From assembly GCA_943789365.1 (NCBI GenBank), contig CALSTV010000001.1:1302001-1366000 (forward strand): DNA of 64,000 nt, in the 5' to 3' direction. This DNA comes from an uncultured Flavobacteriaceae bacterium (GTDB lineage: Bacteria; Bacteroidota; Bacteroidia; Flavobacteriales; Flavobacteriaceae). Below are positions 34,256-44,059 of the stretch, piece after piece. The translations under genes and the position numbers were made by a program. The notes beneath the pieces were generated by a model, which was given only the letters and a program-made list of their open reading frames with translations, was not told the DNA's origin and did not search any database. Position 1 is the first letter of the stretch, and every line of letters begins with the position of its first letter.

Positions 34256-35637
34256 GGTATGCCATCATCGACATAGAAACTACAGGAGGGAATAAGATTA
34301 CGGAGATTTCCGTTTTTATTCACGACGGCACACAAACCATTGATGAGTTTACTTCTTTGGTAGACCCGGAGTGCCATATTCCGGCGTTTATCACGAAGCT
34401 TACGGGGATTAGCAATAGTACGGTTCGCGGCGCACCGAAGTTTTACGAGATTGCCAAGCAACTGGTGGAGCTCACCAAGGACACAGTGTTTGTGGCGCAT
34501 AATGTCAATTTTGACTACGGCATCATTCAAAAGGAGTTTGCGGCTTTGGGGGCGACTTTTAAACGTAAAAAATTGTGTACCGTCCGTTTGTCTCGTAAGC
34601 TGATTCCGGGTTTGAAGTCGTATAGCCTGGGCAAGCTCTGTGCTTCTCAGGGTATTCCGCTTGAAGACCGACACCGCGCCCGTGGCGATGCCGCAGCTAC
34701 AGTAATTCTCTTTGAAAAGTTGCTGCAATTGGATACCGAGGGTGTTTTTGATGCGTTTCTTAAAGGCAATTCAAGACAGGGTACTTTACCACCACTCCTA
34801 CCCAAAGAGGTGTTCGATGGCTTGCCTGAAAAGGAAGGGGTGTATTATTTTAGAAATGCGCAAAACGAGGTGATTTATGTAGGCAAGGCAAACAATATCA
34901 AGCAGCGGGTTGCTAGCCATATTTACGACAAGGCAAAAAAGGAGGTGTCGCTCTGTATGGAAACGGCAAATATTACCTATACGGAAACAGGCAGTGAGTT
35001 GTTGGCCCTATTGTTGGAGTCTTCCGAAATCAAACGCATTTATCCGAAGTTTAACCGTGCACAGCGTCGTACAGGCGAAAATATCGGGTTGTTTTCTTAT
35101 GAGGACCGCAATGGTATTTTACATATTGCTTTTAACAAGCTACGTTTGGTAAACAAACCCATTCTTAAATTTTACAATGCTACGGAGGCACGCGTTTTTG
35201 TAGAAAAACTCTGCGAATCTTTTGAGCTTTGTCCGAAGTACTGCCATTTACAATCGAATGTGTCCGCTTGTTTTCATTACCAGATCAAACAGTGTAAGGG
35301 TATTTGCAAAGGAGAAGAATCCATTTCCGACTATAACCAACGGGTACATGTTGCGCTGGATTCTATACGTTTCGAAGCGGAGAGTTTTGTGATTTTAGAG
35401 AAAGGACTACAGCCCAATCAACAAGCTTTTGTTTTGGTGGTAAACAATGTATATAAAGGTTTTGGCTATGTTCCAAAAAAGAAAGTAATAGACCAAATTA
35501 CAGAGTACACCCCTTACTTGACTCCACAACAAGACAACCGAGATATCCATCGTATCCTCAACAGTTTTTTAAAGAAAAACCCGGAACGTATGCTACCGGT
35601 TACGGGCAGTTTTGAGACCGAGTTTCGATTATTCTAG
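34252..35637 (+). CDS. Exonuclease (DnaQ-like) fused to GIY-YIG nuclease
   Basis: GTG start at 34252 overlaps the S24 stop. The product has 461 residues. Residues 1-165 are a DEDDh 3'-5' exonuclease (AIIDIETTGG, VFVAHNVNFDYG, HRARGDAAAT). Residues about 190-275 form a GIY-YIG domain as in UvrC/Cho (KEGVYYFRNAQNEVIYVGKA, NIKQRVASH, ESSEIKRIYPKFNRAQ). The C-terminal 180 residues contain several Cys (LCPKYCHL, CKGICKGE). The fusion resembles the epsilon/UvrC-like proteins of Flavobacteria. It may incise and trim damaged DNA, or proofread for the adjacent DnaE, which lacks its own exonuclease. Translational coupling to the repressor places it in the same damage response. Confidence 0.85.
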   Translation: MRYAIIDIETTGGNKITEISVFIHDGTQTIDEFTSLVDPECHIPAFITKLTGISNSTVRGAPKFYEIAKQLVELTKDTVFVAHNVNFDYGIIQKEFAALGATFKRKKLCTVRLSRKLIPGLKSYSLGKLCASQGIPLEDRHRARGDAAATVILFEKLLQLDTEGVFDAFLKGNSRQGTLPPLLPKEVFDGLPEKEGVYYFRNAQNEVIYVGKANNIKQRVASHIYDKAKKEVSLCMETANITYTETGSELLALLLESSEIKRIYPKFNRAQRRTGENIGLFSYEDRNGILHIAFNKLRLVNKPILKFYNATEARVFVEKLCESFELCPKYCHLQSNVSACFHYQIKQCKGICKGEESISDYNQRVHVALDSIRFEAESFVILEKGLQPNQQAFVLVVNNVYKGFGYVPKKKVIDQITEYTPYLTPQQDNRDIHRILNSFLKKNPERMLPVTGSFETEFRLF

Positions 35638-35903
35638 GGGTCTGTGTGGCATTCGAGGTTGATTAATTTTTCTTCTGAAAGCACTCTGAAAACAACTAAC
35701 ATCTTGCGAATAGAGCATTAGAAAATCTAAATGGTGCATTAATAAACCTTCCTAATCCTCAATTATTTCTTGACACAATTCGCTTACAGGAAGCAGCGCT
35801 ACTTTCTCCGACTCTGCCCTAGCGCGTAGCCCATTTTGTTCTTAAAAACTTTTGAAAAATAAAACAAAGAATTAAAACCAGTTTTTATAAAAAGTATTTG
35901 GGC

Positions 35904-35911
35904 TATATTTG
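35904..35911 (+). promoter_or_regulatory. -7 box of the molybdoenzyme gene
   Basis: TATATTTG matches TAnnTTTG exactly. It contains the TTG at 35909 that could be mistaken for a start codon, so translation should begin at ATG 35948. No clear -33. The remaining 266 bases back to 35638 show nothing else. Confidence 0.5.
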
Positions 35912-35947
35912 TCTGCCTTATACAATTCATTACGAACTCACTATTTT

Positions 35948-38188
35948 ATGAAATTCACCAAACCAGCCAAAAGTGCAGCAGGATTAAAAGGGGTGTATTA
36001 TGCGCTAAAAATTGCATTGAAAACAGTCGCTCCATTTAAAACGGTAAAAATTCTTAAGTCGCTCAACCAAAAGAATGGAATCGACTGTCCAGGTTGCGCA
36101 TGGCCGGATCCTGACCATCGTTCAAAACTAGGGGAGTTCTGTGAAAACGGCGTCAAAGCTATTGCTGAAGAAGCGATGAATGCCAATGCAGATGCCACTT
36201 TTTTTTCCAAACATGACATCGAAGAAATGCGTGGGAAATCTGATTATTGGCTAGGACAACAAGGTAGGTTGACCCAACCGATGTACATTCAAAAAGGAGA
36301 CACCCATTACAAACCCATTACTTGGGAAAAAGCCTTTGAACTGGTTGCTAAAAGATTAAACAACGTAGCAAAACCTGACGATACAGTTTTTTATACCTCA
36401 GGACGTACAAGTAACGAAGCTGCTTTTCTGTACCAATTATTTATCAGAATGTTTGGCACCAACAACCTTCCTGACTGTTCCAATATGTGTCATGAATCGA
36501 GTGGAGTGGCACTGAATCACACCTTGGGAATCGGAAAAGGTTCTGTAAAACTAGAAGATTTTTACGATTCAGAACTGATTTTGATTTTTGGTCAAAATCC
36601 GGGCACCAACCATCCTAGAATGCTTTCCGCTTTAGAAACGGCCAAGAAAAATGGTGCCAAAGTAGTAGTTGTCAATCCGCTAAAAGAAGCCGGATTGCTC
36701 AATTTTAAAAACCCACAGCAGCTAAAAGGAATGCTGGGAATAGGAGAAGATATTGCCGACCTGTACCTTCAAATAAAAATCAATGAAGATACTTCTCTGT
36801 TAAAAATAGTACTAAAACGCCTGTTGCTGCTTTCGGAGAAAAATCCTGAGATTATTGACAAAGGTTTTATAGATAAAAAGACGGTTGGATTCGAAGCTTT
36901 TCAAAAAGAGATTCTTGCTGTTGATGAATCCGAATTATTGGAAAGAACAGGTCTCAACCTTGAAGATGTAGACACTTTGGTGCAACTTTTAGCAAAACGA
37001 GATAAAATTATTGCCTGTTGGTCTATGGGGTTAACCCAACACGAAAATGGGGTTGATAACATTCAAGAGCTTGTAAATTTATTGTTGTTAAAAGGAAGTA
37101 TTGGAAAGCCCGGAGCAGGAACTTGTCCTGTTCGTGGACATAGCAATGTACAAGGAGACAGAACCATGGGGATTTATGAAAAACCAAGCAAAGAATTTCT
37201 AGACACCTTGGCAAGCACCTTTAATTTTGAACCGCCTCGTAAAGAGGGTGTAGATGTGGTTGAAGCGATCAAATTGATGCATACAAAAAATGACAAAGTG
37301 TTTGTGGCACTAGGAGGGAACTTTTTATCTGCCGCTCCAGACACACCATTTACTGCAAAGGCATTGGAAAATTGTGGACTTACCGTACATATTTCTACCA
37401 AGCTCAATCGTTCTCATCTACACCACGGAACAGAAGGTTTGATACTGCCCTGTTTGGGAAGAACCGATAAAATAAATGAACGTTCAGGAGAACAAAAACT
37501 CACCGTTGAAAATTCTATGGGAATTGTACACAGCACCCGAGGGAATATAGAATCTCGTTCTGAGTACTTGTTGAGTGAACCACATATCATTGCACAAATC
37601 GCCTCCAAAACAGTAGGAGATAGCAAAGTTGATTGGACAAGTTTGATTGAAGATTACGACCGAATCCGGGATTTGATTTCCAAATCGGTAGCAGGATTTG
37701 AAGCGTTTAATGAAAAACTAAAAACAGATAAAATTTTTGAATTGCCCAACGGCCCAAGAGTCGGGAAATTTACAACTGATATCGGCAAGGCACGTTTTAC
37801 GAGCAATGCACTTTCAGCACATACGGTAGAAACAGAAGAACTGATGATGATGACCATTAGAAGTCACGACCAGTTCAATACCACTATTTATGGTTTGGAC
37901 GATCGCTATCGTGGAATTTATGGTACTAGAACTGTAGTGCTTATCAACAAAGAAGATATTCAGAAACTGGGATTGAACACTGCTAAGACGGTTACTTTGT
38001 ACAATGATTACGATGGAGTACACAGAGAAGTAAAAGGACTGACTTTGGTTCCTTATGACATTCCTGTTTCTTGTGTGGCAACTTATTTCCCTGAGTGCAA
38101 TCCTTTGATTCCTTTGAGTCAAACGGCAAATAAAAGCAATACACCGACGAGTAAATCTATTAAAATAAAAATTAGACAGGAATTGTAA
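35948..38188 (+). CDS. FdhF/YdeP-type molybdopterin oxidoreductase
   Basis: The product has 746 residues from ATG 35948. The N-terminus has GIDCPGCAWPDP with only two Cys in place of a full 4Fe-4S motif. Molybdopterin-binding segments follow: WEKAFELVAKRL, TSGRTSNEAAFLYQLF, DCSNMCHESSGVAL, LILIFGQNPGTNHPRM and the C-terminal dinucleotide domain (MTIRSHDQFNTTIYG). This is the YdeP/FdhF-alpha-like group, cytoplasmic and of uncertain substrate; formate dehydrogenase annotations are common but unproven, and YdeP itself is linked to acid resistance. The selenocysteine/cysteine position appears as Cys in DCSNMCHES. Stand-alone gene with no fdhD or accessory subunit nearby. Confidence 0.82.
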   Translation: MKFTKPAKSAAGLKGVYYALKIALKTVAPFKTVKILKSLNQKNGIDCPGCAWPDPDHRSKLGEFCENGVKAIAEEAMNANADATFFSKHDIEEMRGKSDYWLGQQGRLTQPMYIQKGDTHYKPITWEKAFELVAKRLNNVAKPDDTVFYTSGRTSNEAAFLYQLFIRMFGTNNLPDCSNMCHESSGVALNHTLGIGKGSVKLEDFYDSELILIFGQNPGTNHPRMLSALETAKKNGAKVVVVNPLKEAGLLNFKNPQQLKGMLGIGEDIADLYLQIKINEDTSLLKIVLKRLLLLSEKNPEIIDKGFIDKKTVGFEAFQKEILAVDESELLERTGLNLEDVDTLVQLLAKRDKIIACWSMGLTQHENGVDNIQELVNLLLLKGSIGKPGAGTCPVRGHSNVQGDRTMGIYEKPSKEFLDTLASTFNFEPPRKEGVDVVEAIKLMHTKNDKVFVALGGNFLSAAPDTPFTAKALENCGLTVHISTKLNRSHLHHGTEGLILPCLGRTDKINERSGEQKLTVENSMGIVHSTRGNIESRSEYLLSEPHIIAQIASKTVGDSKVDWTSLIEDYDRIRDLISKSVAGFEAFNEKLKTDKIFELPNGPRVGKFTTDIGKARFTSNALSAHTVETEELMMMTIRSHDQFNTTIYGLDDRYRGIYGTRTVVLINKEDIQKLGLNTAKTVTLYNDYDGVHREVKGLTLVPYDIPVSCVATYFPECNPLIPLSQTANKSNTPTSKSIKIKIRQEL

Positions 38189-38276
38189 GGGAAGGGTGAG
38201 TTGTGAGTTTTGTCTCATCTATTAAAAAAGCATTAAAGTTTTAGAAGAATTTTTTAAAAAGAAACGAATCATATAT

Positions 38277-38369
38277 ATGATTTGTGAAGCGCTCAAGCGG
38301 CTGACAGACTTTGAATCCATATTGCTACCAAGCGATATGAAACGGAAAAAGGAATTGTTTAATTATTAA
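38277..38369 (+). CDS. Short ORF in front of hipA, possible antitoxin remnant
   Basis: 30 codons (MICEALKRLTDFESILLPSDMKRKKELFNY) end two bases before the hipA ATG. The frame is open back to 38226 (KSIKVLEEFFKKKRI...), suggesting the tail of a longer protein that lost its N-terminus. HipA toxins normally follow a HipB antitoxin with an XRE domain; no such domain is visible here. It could be the residue of hipB or chance. Confidence 0.25.
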   Translation: MICEALKRLTDFESILLPSDMKRKKELFNY

Positions 38370-38371
38370 TT

Positions 38372-39600
38372 ATGGCAGTAACTAAACTCGACGTATTTAT
38401 ACAATTTTCTAAACAAGAAGAACGCATAGGTCAGCTTATTATAGATGGTCGGTCTATACTGTTTAAATATAGTGATGCTTATTTAGAAACGGGAAATAAC
38501 CTCTCACCTAATCAATTGACGTTTAACGATATTCCTCAGACTACAAAAGAAAAAGCATTCAATGGCCTCTTTGGCGTGTTCGCGGACTCTTTGCCAGATG
38601 CTTGGGATACCTGTTGATTAAGAAACGTCTTAGTGCTGATCGGATTGCCATTGAATCTCTAAATGCCTTGGATCATTTGACATTTGCCGGAAAGAATAGT
38701 TTGGGAGTACTAAAGTACAGGCCGAGTGTCGAGTTAGAGCAGGAGGCTATAGAAATTAATCTGGATACACTAAACAACACTATTTCCAAAGTAATTAGTG
38801 GCGAAAGCAGTGTCGTAATTGATGCGCTATTTAGAAGAGGAGGTAGTCCTGGTGGAGCAGGTCCAAAAATTTATGCAGGTTACAATCCGAAGACAGACTC
38901 ACTCATCAGTGGCATCGCTCATCTTCCGGAAGAATATGAACATTGGATTGTCAAATTTGCAGCAGATGAAGATTCGAAAGACAGCGCCAATATAGAACTG
39001 GCTTATTATAAAATGGCCTTAGATTCAGGAATTGAAATGTCTGAGTGTCGTGTATTTACCAGTGACACTGGAAATAGCTATTTTGGCACCAAACGATTTG
39101 ACCGTATTGGGAATGATCGGCTGCATATGCTCTCAGCCGCAGGACTTCTTCATGACGACTATGAGCACAGTACCCTTGACTATGGAAATTTAATCTTCCA
39201 GGCAAAGAAGCTAACAAATAATGCACAAGCTGCTGAACAAATGTTCCGTAGAGCTGTTTTCAATGTGTTGGCGCATAACCGTGATGATCATTCTAAAAAC
39301 TTTGCGTTCCTAATGGATGCTAAAGGGGTATGGTCACTTGCACCAGCATATGACTTGACATTCTCTGCATCTTCTCAGGGATATCATAGTACTGCTTGTG
39401 CTGGAAATTATGTAGATCCAGGAAGCAAAGAATTACTAGAATTGGCAAGTGCGCTATCGATCAACAAGCCAAAAGTAACCATAGATGAAATAAAGGGCAT
39501 CATCGATGATTGGAAAAGGTATGCTGAATTGTATGGCGTTTCCAAAATTTCAATAAAAACCATAGAGACGAGTCTGAAGACCATTCGCTCAAGATTTTAG
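38372..39600 (+). CDS. hipA: HipA-family serine/threonine kinase toxin, frameshifted
   Basis: Frames 38372-38617 and 38602-39600 join as one protein of about 410 residues. Frame one ends DSLPDAW-D and frame two continues GYLLIKKRLS. Adding one G to the run at 38604-38606 (TGGGA to TGGGGA) restores it. The N-terminal HipA_N region (LDVFIQFSKQEERIGQL) is followed by the kinase with RRGGSPGGAGPKI (ATP loop), EHWIVKF, the catalytic AHNRDDHSKNFAFL and LAPAYDLTFS. Family members phosphorylate glutamyl-tRNA synthetase or other targets and cause persistence. Without an intact antitoxin nearby, an inactive toxin would be tolerated; a sequencing error is equally possible. Confidence 0.75.
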
Positions 39601-39672
39601 AGGGTATCTGGGTTTCGAAAGTGACTTTTTTTGCTCTCTCTTAAACGAAGACAAAGACTAAAAAAAAACTAA

Positions 39673-39960
39673 CAGGTTTGGGTCAAGATTAGCGAAGGTG
39701 ATAAGCCCCCCCTCTTGCATGGGGAGCTTTTCAAGGAGTCGTTTGAGGAAGGTGGACGGGTTACCCAAAACCGGGAGCGACTCAAGAAGGTGGACAAGTT
39801 TCTCCAGCGTTTCACTAGTACACAGCATATGGGATTCCCGCTCATGATTCAAATAGAGGGCGACGCCGCCTACGCCACAGCTTCTCTGAACGAGCGGCAC
39901 TACGACGAAACAGGCGAACCCACGGATAACTATCTGCTTTTCGGTCGTTATGAATTTTGA
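39673..39960 (+). pseudogene. GC-rich gene fragment of foreign composition
   Basis: An open frame (about 95 codons, no proper start; TTG at 39715) ends at TGA 39958-39960. Codon use is much richer in G/C at third positions than in neighbours. The product begins QVWVKISEGDKPP and ends YLLFGRYEF, with DAAYATASLNERHYDETGEP before it. I do not recognise a family. It looks like the 3' end of a horizontally acquired gene. The remaining bases 39961-40206 show no ORF. The antisense frame at 39658-40062 has a less plausible composition and is not called. Confidence 0.4.
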
Positions 39961-40206
39961 TTCGAGAGAACCTAGGAAGGTTGGAAGATCAGTAAGTTGA
40001 TTCAGGTGAATCGCACGCGTATCCATACTTCGGAAGCAAAATTCCCTGAAGAAAGTTCGCAATAGTCGTAAACAAGGAAAAAGCCGAATTCATTAGCAGA
40101 ATGGAGTAGATTGAAAAATGAATATTTAAAATTACAAATCATAGTGCAAAAACGGTAAGTGTTGTTTTTTCAGTTCCATTTGTATTTTTCTATAGGATTG
40201 TTACTA

Positions 40207-42672
40207 TTATTTTGCATCAGTCGAAAGTATTTTCACTGGTCCAATCAGTCCTGAATTCAGCAATTTGTCATTTTTGGTCCAATGGCACCATGCCGAAAAA
40301 GCTTTTTTATCATCCTCAGGAATGGATGCTCCATTGCGCAGCCATTCAGGGAATGAGCTGTAATTCCTTCCGCGTTTCTCTTTATCACCATTTGCTCTTC
40401 CTTCCCAAGCTGGAAAGTGCTCATCTCCAATCAATCTGTTGACCCATAAATTGGTTACTTTCACTTCCAATTCATTTTCACCCGATTTTACAACATCAGA
40501 AATATCAATCCTGAATGGTGGTTTCCACAAGGTCTTAAACGCTTTTCCGTTTAACTTGATTTCGGCAATCACCTGAACATCGCCTAAGTCGAGAAATATG
40601 GCTTCCTTCTCCTTTTTAAGTTCAAATTTGGTAAGATAGGTTGCTGTTCCTGAAAAGTGACGGACATCAAAATCGCTGTGTTCATTCAGTGGAATGAGTT
40701 TATCGAGCGTGATTTGGCCTTTTGGCACATAATGCTTATCAAAAGACACCTTCCAGGCATTATCCAGTTGAGCGATCTCTTTGTATACAGGTTTTGCTGT
40801 TGCATTGCCTTTTTTATTTGTGTTTTTTCGGAATACTACAAAAACGGATGCTGCTTCAGACATATTCAAGGCCACCTCTGTTCTACCATCGGCAGTAATT
40901 TTCCAATTTTCGGCAGGAGCAATTTCTCCCGTTTCGGGATTCCAAATCTCAGGCAGCTTACTTGCCACACGAAACTTGCAATTCAGTTCCCTTTCTTCAT
41001 TCAACTGATTAGAAACAAAGTAGTAATCATTTCCATCAATGATGTGATGGCTATACTCTGTTTGTTCCGGTATTTCGCAATCGTTTTGTATCGTTAAGAG
41101 TGCCGAATTGAATTGTTCTGGAGCTTTTATTTTACCCGAATCCCAATATTTCGCCACCAACCGTTGTAATTTTTTATCATTTCTTTTAAAATCGGAAAGC
41201 CCTGGTGTTCGCAAGGGTTTAGGTGCAAATATTGTCGCGCCTTGTGCTACCAGGTTTGCTATCTTTTCCGCAGTTTCAACGGTCATTAAATCTGCACGTT
41301 CAATTAAGAGCAATTTGTATGTATTCTCTAATAACGTACCGTTGTAAGTCACGCGAATATTTCCGGTTTCATCTACCGAGAGCGTATTGAGTGTTTCAAT
41401 ATTACTCAGGTCAAATTTCAATCCTGATAAATAATCATCAAGCGGCTGTTCATCTTGACCAATAAAACTGATAGCCCCTTGCTCTTCACCATTAAGTACA
41501 AGTAAATCAGATACATATCTTCCAGTTTGCATAATGTATTGACAACGTGCAATGTATTTGAGCCAGGCTTTAGATTTGTAGAACCAGGTGTTGTTTCGAT
41601 GAAACTGCGTCCCAAACTGACCCATGGTAAACCCGGGTTTTACATTGTCATTCCATGGTTGGTGTACAGAAGTGTGAAAATAGTACCGATTTACACCCGC
41701 AGCAAAGGCTCTGTCTCCACGTATCTTCATGCGGTAGGGGTGGGCTGTCCAATCGCCTTGCATACGAGTAAAAGATTCGGCACCAACAATTTTTTCACCT
41801 TTTAAGCGCACAGCAGACGGCACTATTTGACTGGTCCAATCCCATAGATTTCTTCTACTCTTAGGATCATCTCTTATCCAAAACTCAGTCAATGCCAAAT
41901 CGGATATCTTAGCTACCGTTGGCGCATCAAATGAACCTGTTCCGTAGGGTTCGATGGCTAATTTAAATCCTTGTTCGTGGCATTTGTCTTTGAAATACTG
42001 AAAGTAATTCTTGTGCATTAAATCAGCCACTGTTGTCCGCATATCCCACAGTACTCTTTCGGTGTATTCGGTACTTTCTACAATTCTACCTGTCATGCAC
42101 ACAAGATTTGGAATAATATCGTAGTGGCGTAAATTATTAAACTGCTTTGGAAAATCATCCGTCCAGTTTTGATGCCCCACTTCGTAGCTGTCAATTAAAA
42201 TGGTGGTAAACGCCTTTTTTTCTTCGGCATCGGCAATGATTTGGTTTAGCAGTTCATTCCAGTGAATATCAGCAGCCTTTCTACTAAGTTTATCAATTTC
42301 AAGACCCAATCCACCTTTTTTTGTTAATGGTTTATTGGTGACAGCAGTTGTTGTGTACCCTATTCTAAGCACTGTCCAATTCCCTTTCGGGACATTCCAG
42401 TGCAGCGTTCCATCCTTGTCCATTTTTTGAGTAATGACCTTTATTTTATCGGCATCAATCACACTGTTTTGAGGAGCATCATCAAACGATGGGAAGCGTT
42501 TATCAGGATATGCCATCAGTTCGTTCAACGATTTTGCCTCCCACTGGTCTAATCTGTATGCTTTATCTTCTGGAATTACAAGGATGCTTGGCTCCTGTAA
42601 CTTCTTTAACCGGAATAGGAAAAGGATCGTATTCAAGACTTCTATTCCAAAAAATAATCTCGATATGCTACC
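40207..42672 (-). pseudogene. GH106 alpha-L-rhamnosidase, 5'-truncated and frameshifted
   Basis: The open frame gives 823 residues, but complete GH106 enzymes have about 1,100 with a signal peptide. The correct frame begins near residue 30 (SILVIPEDKAYRLDQW). Before it, the homologous stretch IIFWNRSLEYDPFPIPVKEV lies in another frame and meets a stop near 42670, so there is an indel at about 42590-42605 and the first 250-300 residues are gone. Retained regions include IDSYEVGHQNWTDDF, AIEPYGTGSFDAP, GAESFTRMQGDW and the C-terminal sandwich ending GLIGPVKILS. GH106 removes alpha-L-rhamnose from pectin- or ulvan-type glycans. Without signal peptide and N-terminal domain it is probably dead. 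The truncation point abuts the small mobile-type genes at 42722. Confidence 0.85.
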
Positions 42673-42721
42673 AAGCATTTGAACGAAAAGAAACCGTTAC
42701 ACTAACCATTAAATCTTAATT

Positions 42722-42937
42722 ATGAAACTTATTGAACGTTATAGAAAACCAACTCCCAAATTTTTCAAATTGTTACGAAATATTGGAATTACCTTGGCTT
42801 CTGTTGGGGCTGTTATCATTACCGCTCCTATTTCACTTCCTGCCATTGTTATCACCATTGGTGGTTATTTGGCAGTTGCTGGAGCAGTTGCAACCACTGT
42901 AAGTCAGGCCGTAGTGTCAGATCCAAAAAATGAGTAA
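42722..42937 (+). CDS. Small membrane protein, mobile-element/holin-like (first of pair)
   Basis: The product has 71 residues: a basic head (MKLIERYRKPTPKFFKLLRN) and two hydrophobic glycine/alanine-rich segments (GITLASVGAVIITAPISLPAIVITIGG is read as two short spans). Near-identical small proteins occur in Bacteroidota prophage-like loci next to lysis genes, so a holin-like role is possible. It overlaps the next gene by eight bases. Origin from a mobile element is suggested by the neighbours and by its position at the GH106 truncation. Confidence 0.55.
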   Translation: MKLIERYRKPTPKFFKLLRNIGITLASVGAVIITAPISLPAIVITIGGYLAVAGAVATTVSQAVVSDPKNE

Positions 42938-43115
42938 AACGATGATCCTAAATGATATCCAATTAAAATCTGGAGTTATTGGAGGTACACTCCTATCCAC
43001 CATCATCAATATTACATTTCATGATGTTTTATTTACAATCATCATGGCTGTTATCGGAGCGGTGGTTAGTTTTTTGGTCTCCTATATATTGCGGAAATTG
43101 TTTTCAAAAAAGTAA
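42930..43115 (+). CDS. Small membrane protein, holin-like (second of pair)
   Basis: The product has 61 residues with two predicted membrane segments (VIGGTLLSTIINITF and TIIMAVIGAVVSFLVSYIL) and a basic tail LRKLFSKK. It starts inside the previous gene, so the two are coupled. A terminator follows at once. Shape and order resemble phage holin/antiholin pairs; the activity is not proven by sequence. Confidence 0.55.
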   Translation: MSKTMILNDIQLKSGVIGGTLLSTIINITFHDVLFTIIMAVIGAVVSFLVSYILRKLFSKK

Positions 43116-43119
43116 TTGG

Positions 43120-43144
43120 AAAGCATCTCAACACGAGATGCTTT
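43120..43144. terminator. Terminator after the small membrane-protein pair
   Basis: AAAGCATCTC-AACAC-GAGATGCTTT is a perfect 10-bp stem followed by CTTATT. It lies between convergent genes and may serve both. Confidence 0.75.
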
Positions 43145-43159
43145 CTTATTGAATGCCGA

Positions 43160-43507
43160 TTAATAATAGAATACATAAACTTTCAACCCCTCTTTTTCTG
43201 CCAAGTTTATCATGTTCATGGTTCCTCTACTTTTTCCATCCCAAAAGGCTATTAAAATAGTTGCATATTTTGCCATTTCTGCATTTCGGATGACTCCAGC
43301 GCCCCTTCCAAATTTGCTCCATGCTGCAGGAAATTGTTTCAGTCCATAATTTCGCTTCTTTGCGTACTTTTCTCCAAGTGAATCAGTTCCTCTGGCTCCA
43401 CCGCTTACAATTTCAATATTGATTTGATTCTGGAGTACCTTATCACAATAAAGACATAGTTCATTGTAATTGTCAAAATATCGACCTCCGGCTATTATTA
43501 CTTTCAT
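43160..43507 (-). CDS. DUF2493 (SLOG-like) protein
   Basis: The 115 residues have a Rossmann-like SLOG fold: KVIIAGGRYFDNY at the start, IVSGGARGTDSLGEKYAKK, and RNAEMAKYATILIAFWDGKSRGT. This is the DUF2493/YspA pattern, with the GGARGTD loop binding a nucleotide or its derivative. Related SLOG proteins sense nucleotide signals in defence and mobile elements. It follows the DUF6943 gene by 3 bp, so the two form an operon. Confidence 0.85.
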   Translation of the reverse strand: MKVIIAGGRYFDNYNELCLYCDKVLQNQINIEIVSGGARGTDSLGEKYAKKRNYGLKQFPAAWSKFGRGAGVIRNAEMAKYATILIAFWDGKSRGTMNMINLAEKEGLKVYVFYY

Positions 43508-43510
43508 AGT

Positions 43511-43915
43511 TTAGGACCTCAACAAGGCTATTTTTAAATTTGATATTGTTTTTAACTGTAACTTTAGATTCTCTTCAAAAGCAGTGATCTTCTTCAATTT
43601 TTCTATCTTTTGCTCCCATTGGCGCTCCTTGTTATTTTGCAAGGCTGTTTTTATCACTGATCTTGCATCCGAAATACAAATGAATGGTATCACACTTCCT
43701 TTGAGATAGAACCCAAAGTGCTTGCCTATTTTAAGCGACAGACATAGGTAAAAAAGTGACTCCCGGGATGCGCTCGATAGTGTTGTAATCACAAAACAGT
43801 TTGGACAAGGTTGATCTAGTGGTTTTCCACTATTCAACCCTTTGTTTAGGATAAAAAAATGAGGTTTGGAATAGGTTCTTCCCATCTGGTGCGTTTTGAT
43901 TTCAAAATTTTGCAT
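43511..43915 (-). CDS. DUF6943-like protein of Bacteroidota mobile elements
   Basis: ATG 43915 is chosen (MQNFEIKTHQMGRTYSKPHF); the longer reading to 43954 adds an unlikely leader. The product has about 134 residues with FILNKGLNSGKPLDQPCPNCFV and YLKGSVIPFICISDARSVI, which I recognise as the DUF6943 pattern found on Bacteroidota conjugative elements. Function unknown. Pairing with DUF2493 supports a mobile-element origin. Confidence 0.7.
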   Translation of the reverse strand: MQNFEIKTHQMGRTYSKPHFFILNKGLNSGKPLDQPCPNCFVITTLSSASRESLFYLCLSLKIGKHFGFYLKGSVIPFICISDARSVIKTALQNNKERQWEQKIEKLKKITAFEENLKLQLKTISNLKIALLRS

Positions 43916-44059
43916 AGCTCTCCAATTAATATTGCTTTGCTGCGCTTCGCGCACATAATTTTTTTGAAAAAGAAAAAAGAAAGCAATCTCATTTGTGGCG
44001 TGGTGGCGGCTGTCAAGTTTTTTGAGAAAAACACTACCTGTGAGAAATGCTTAAATAAT

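Noticed and set aside
39658-40062. Minus-strand ORF of 134 residues opposite the GC-rich fragment
   Set aside because: Composition is Leu/Phe/Cys-heavy without motifs, and the opposite frame has a more protein-like sequence.
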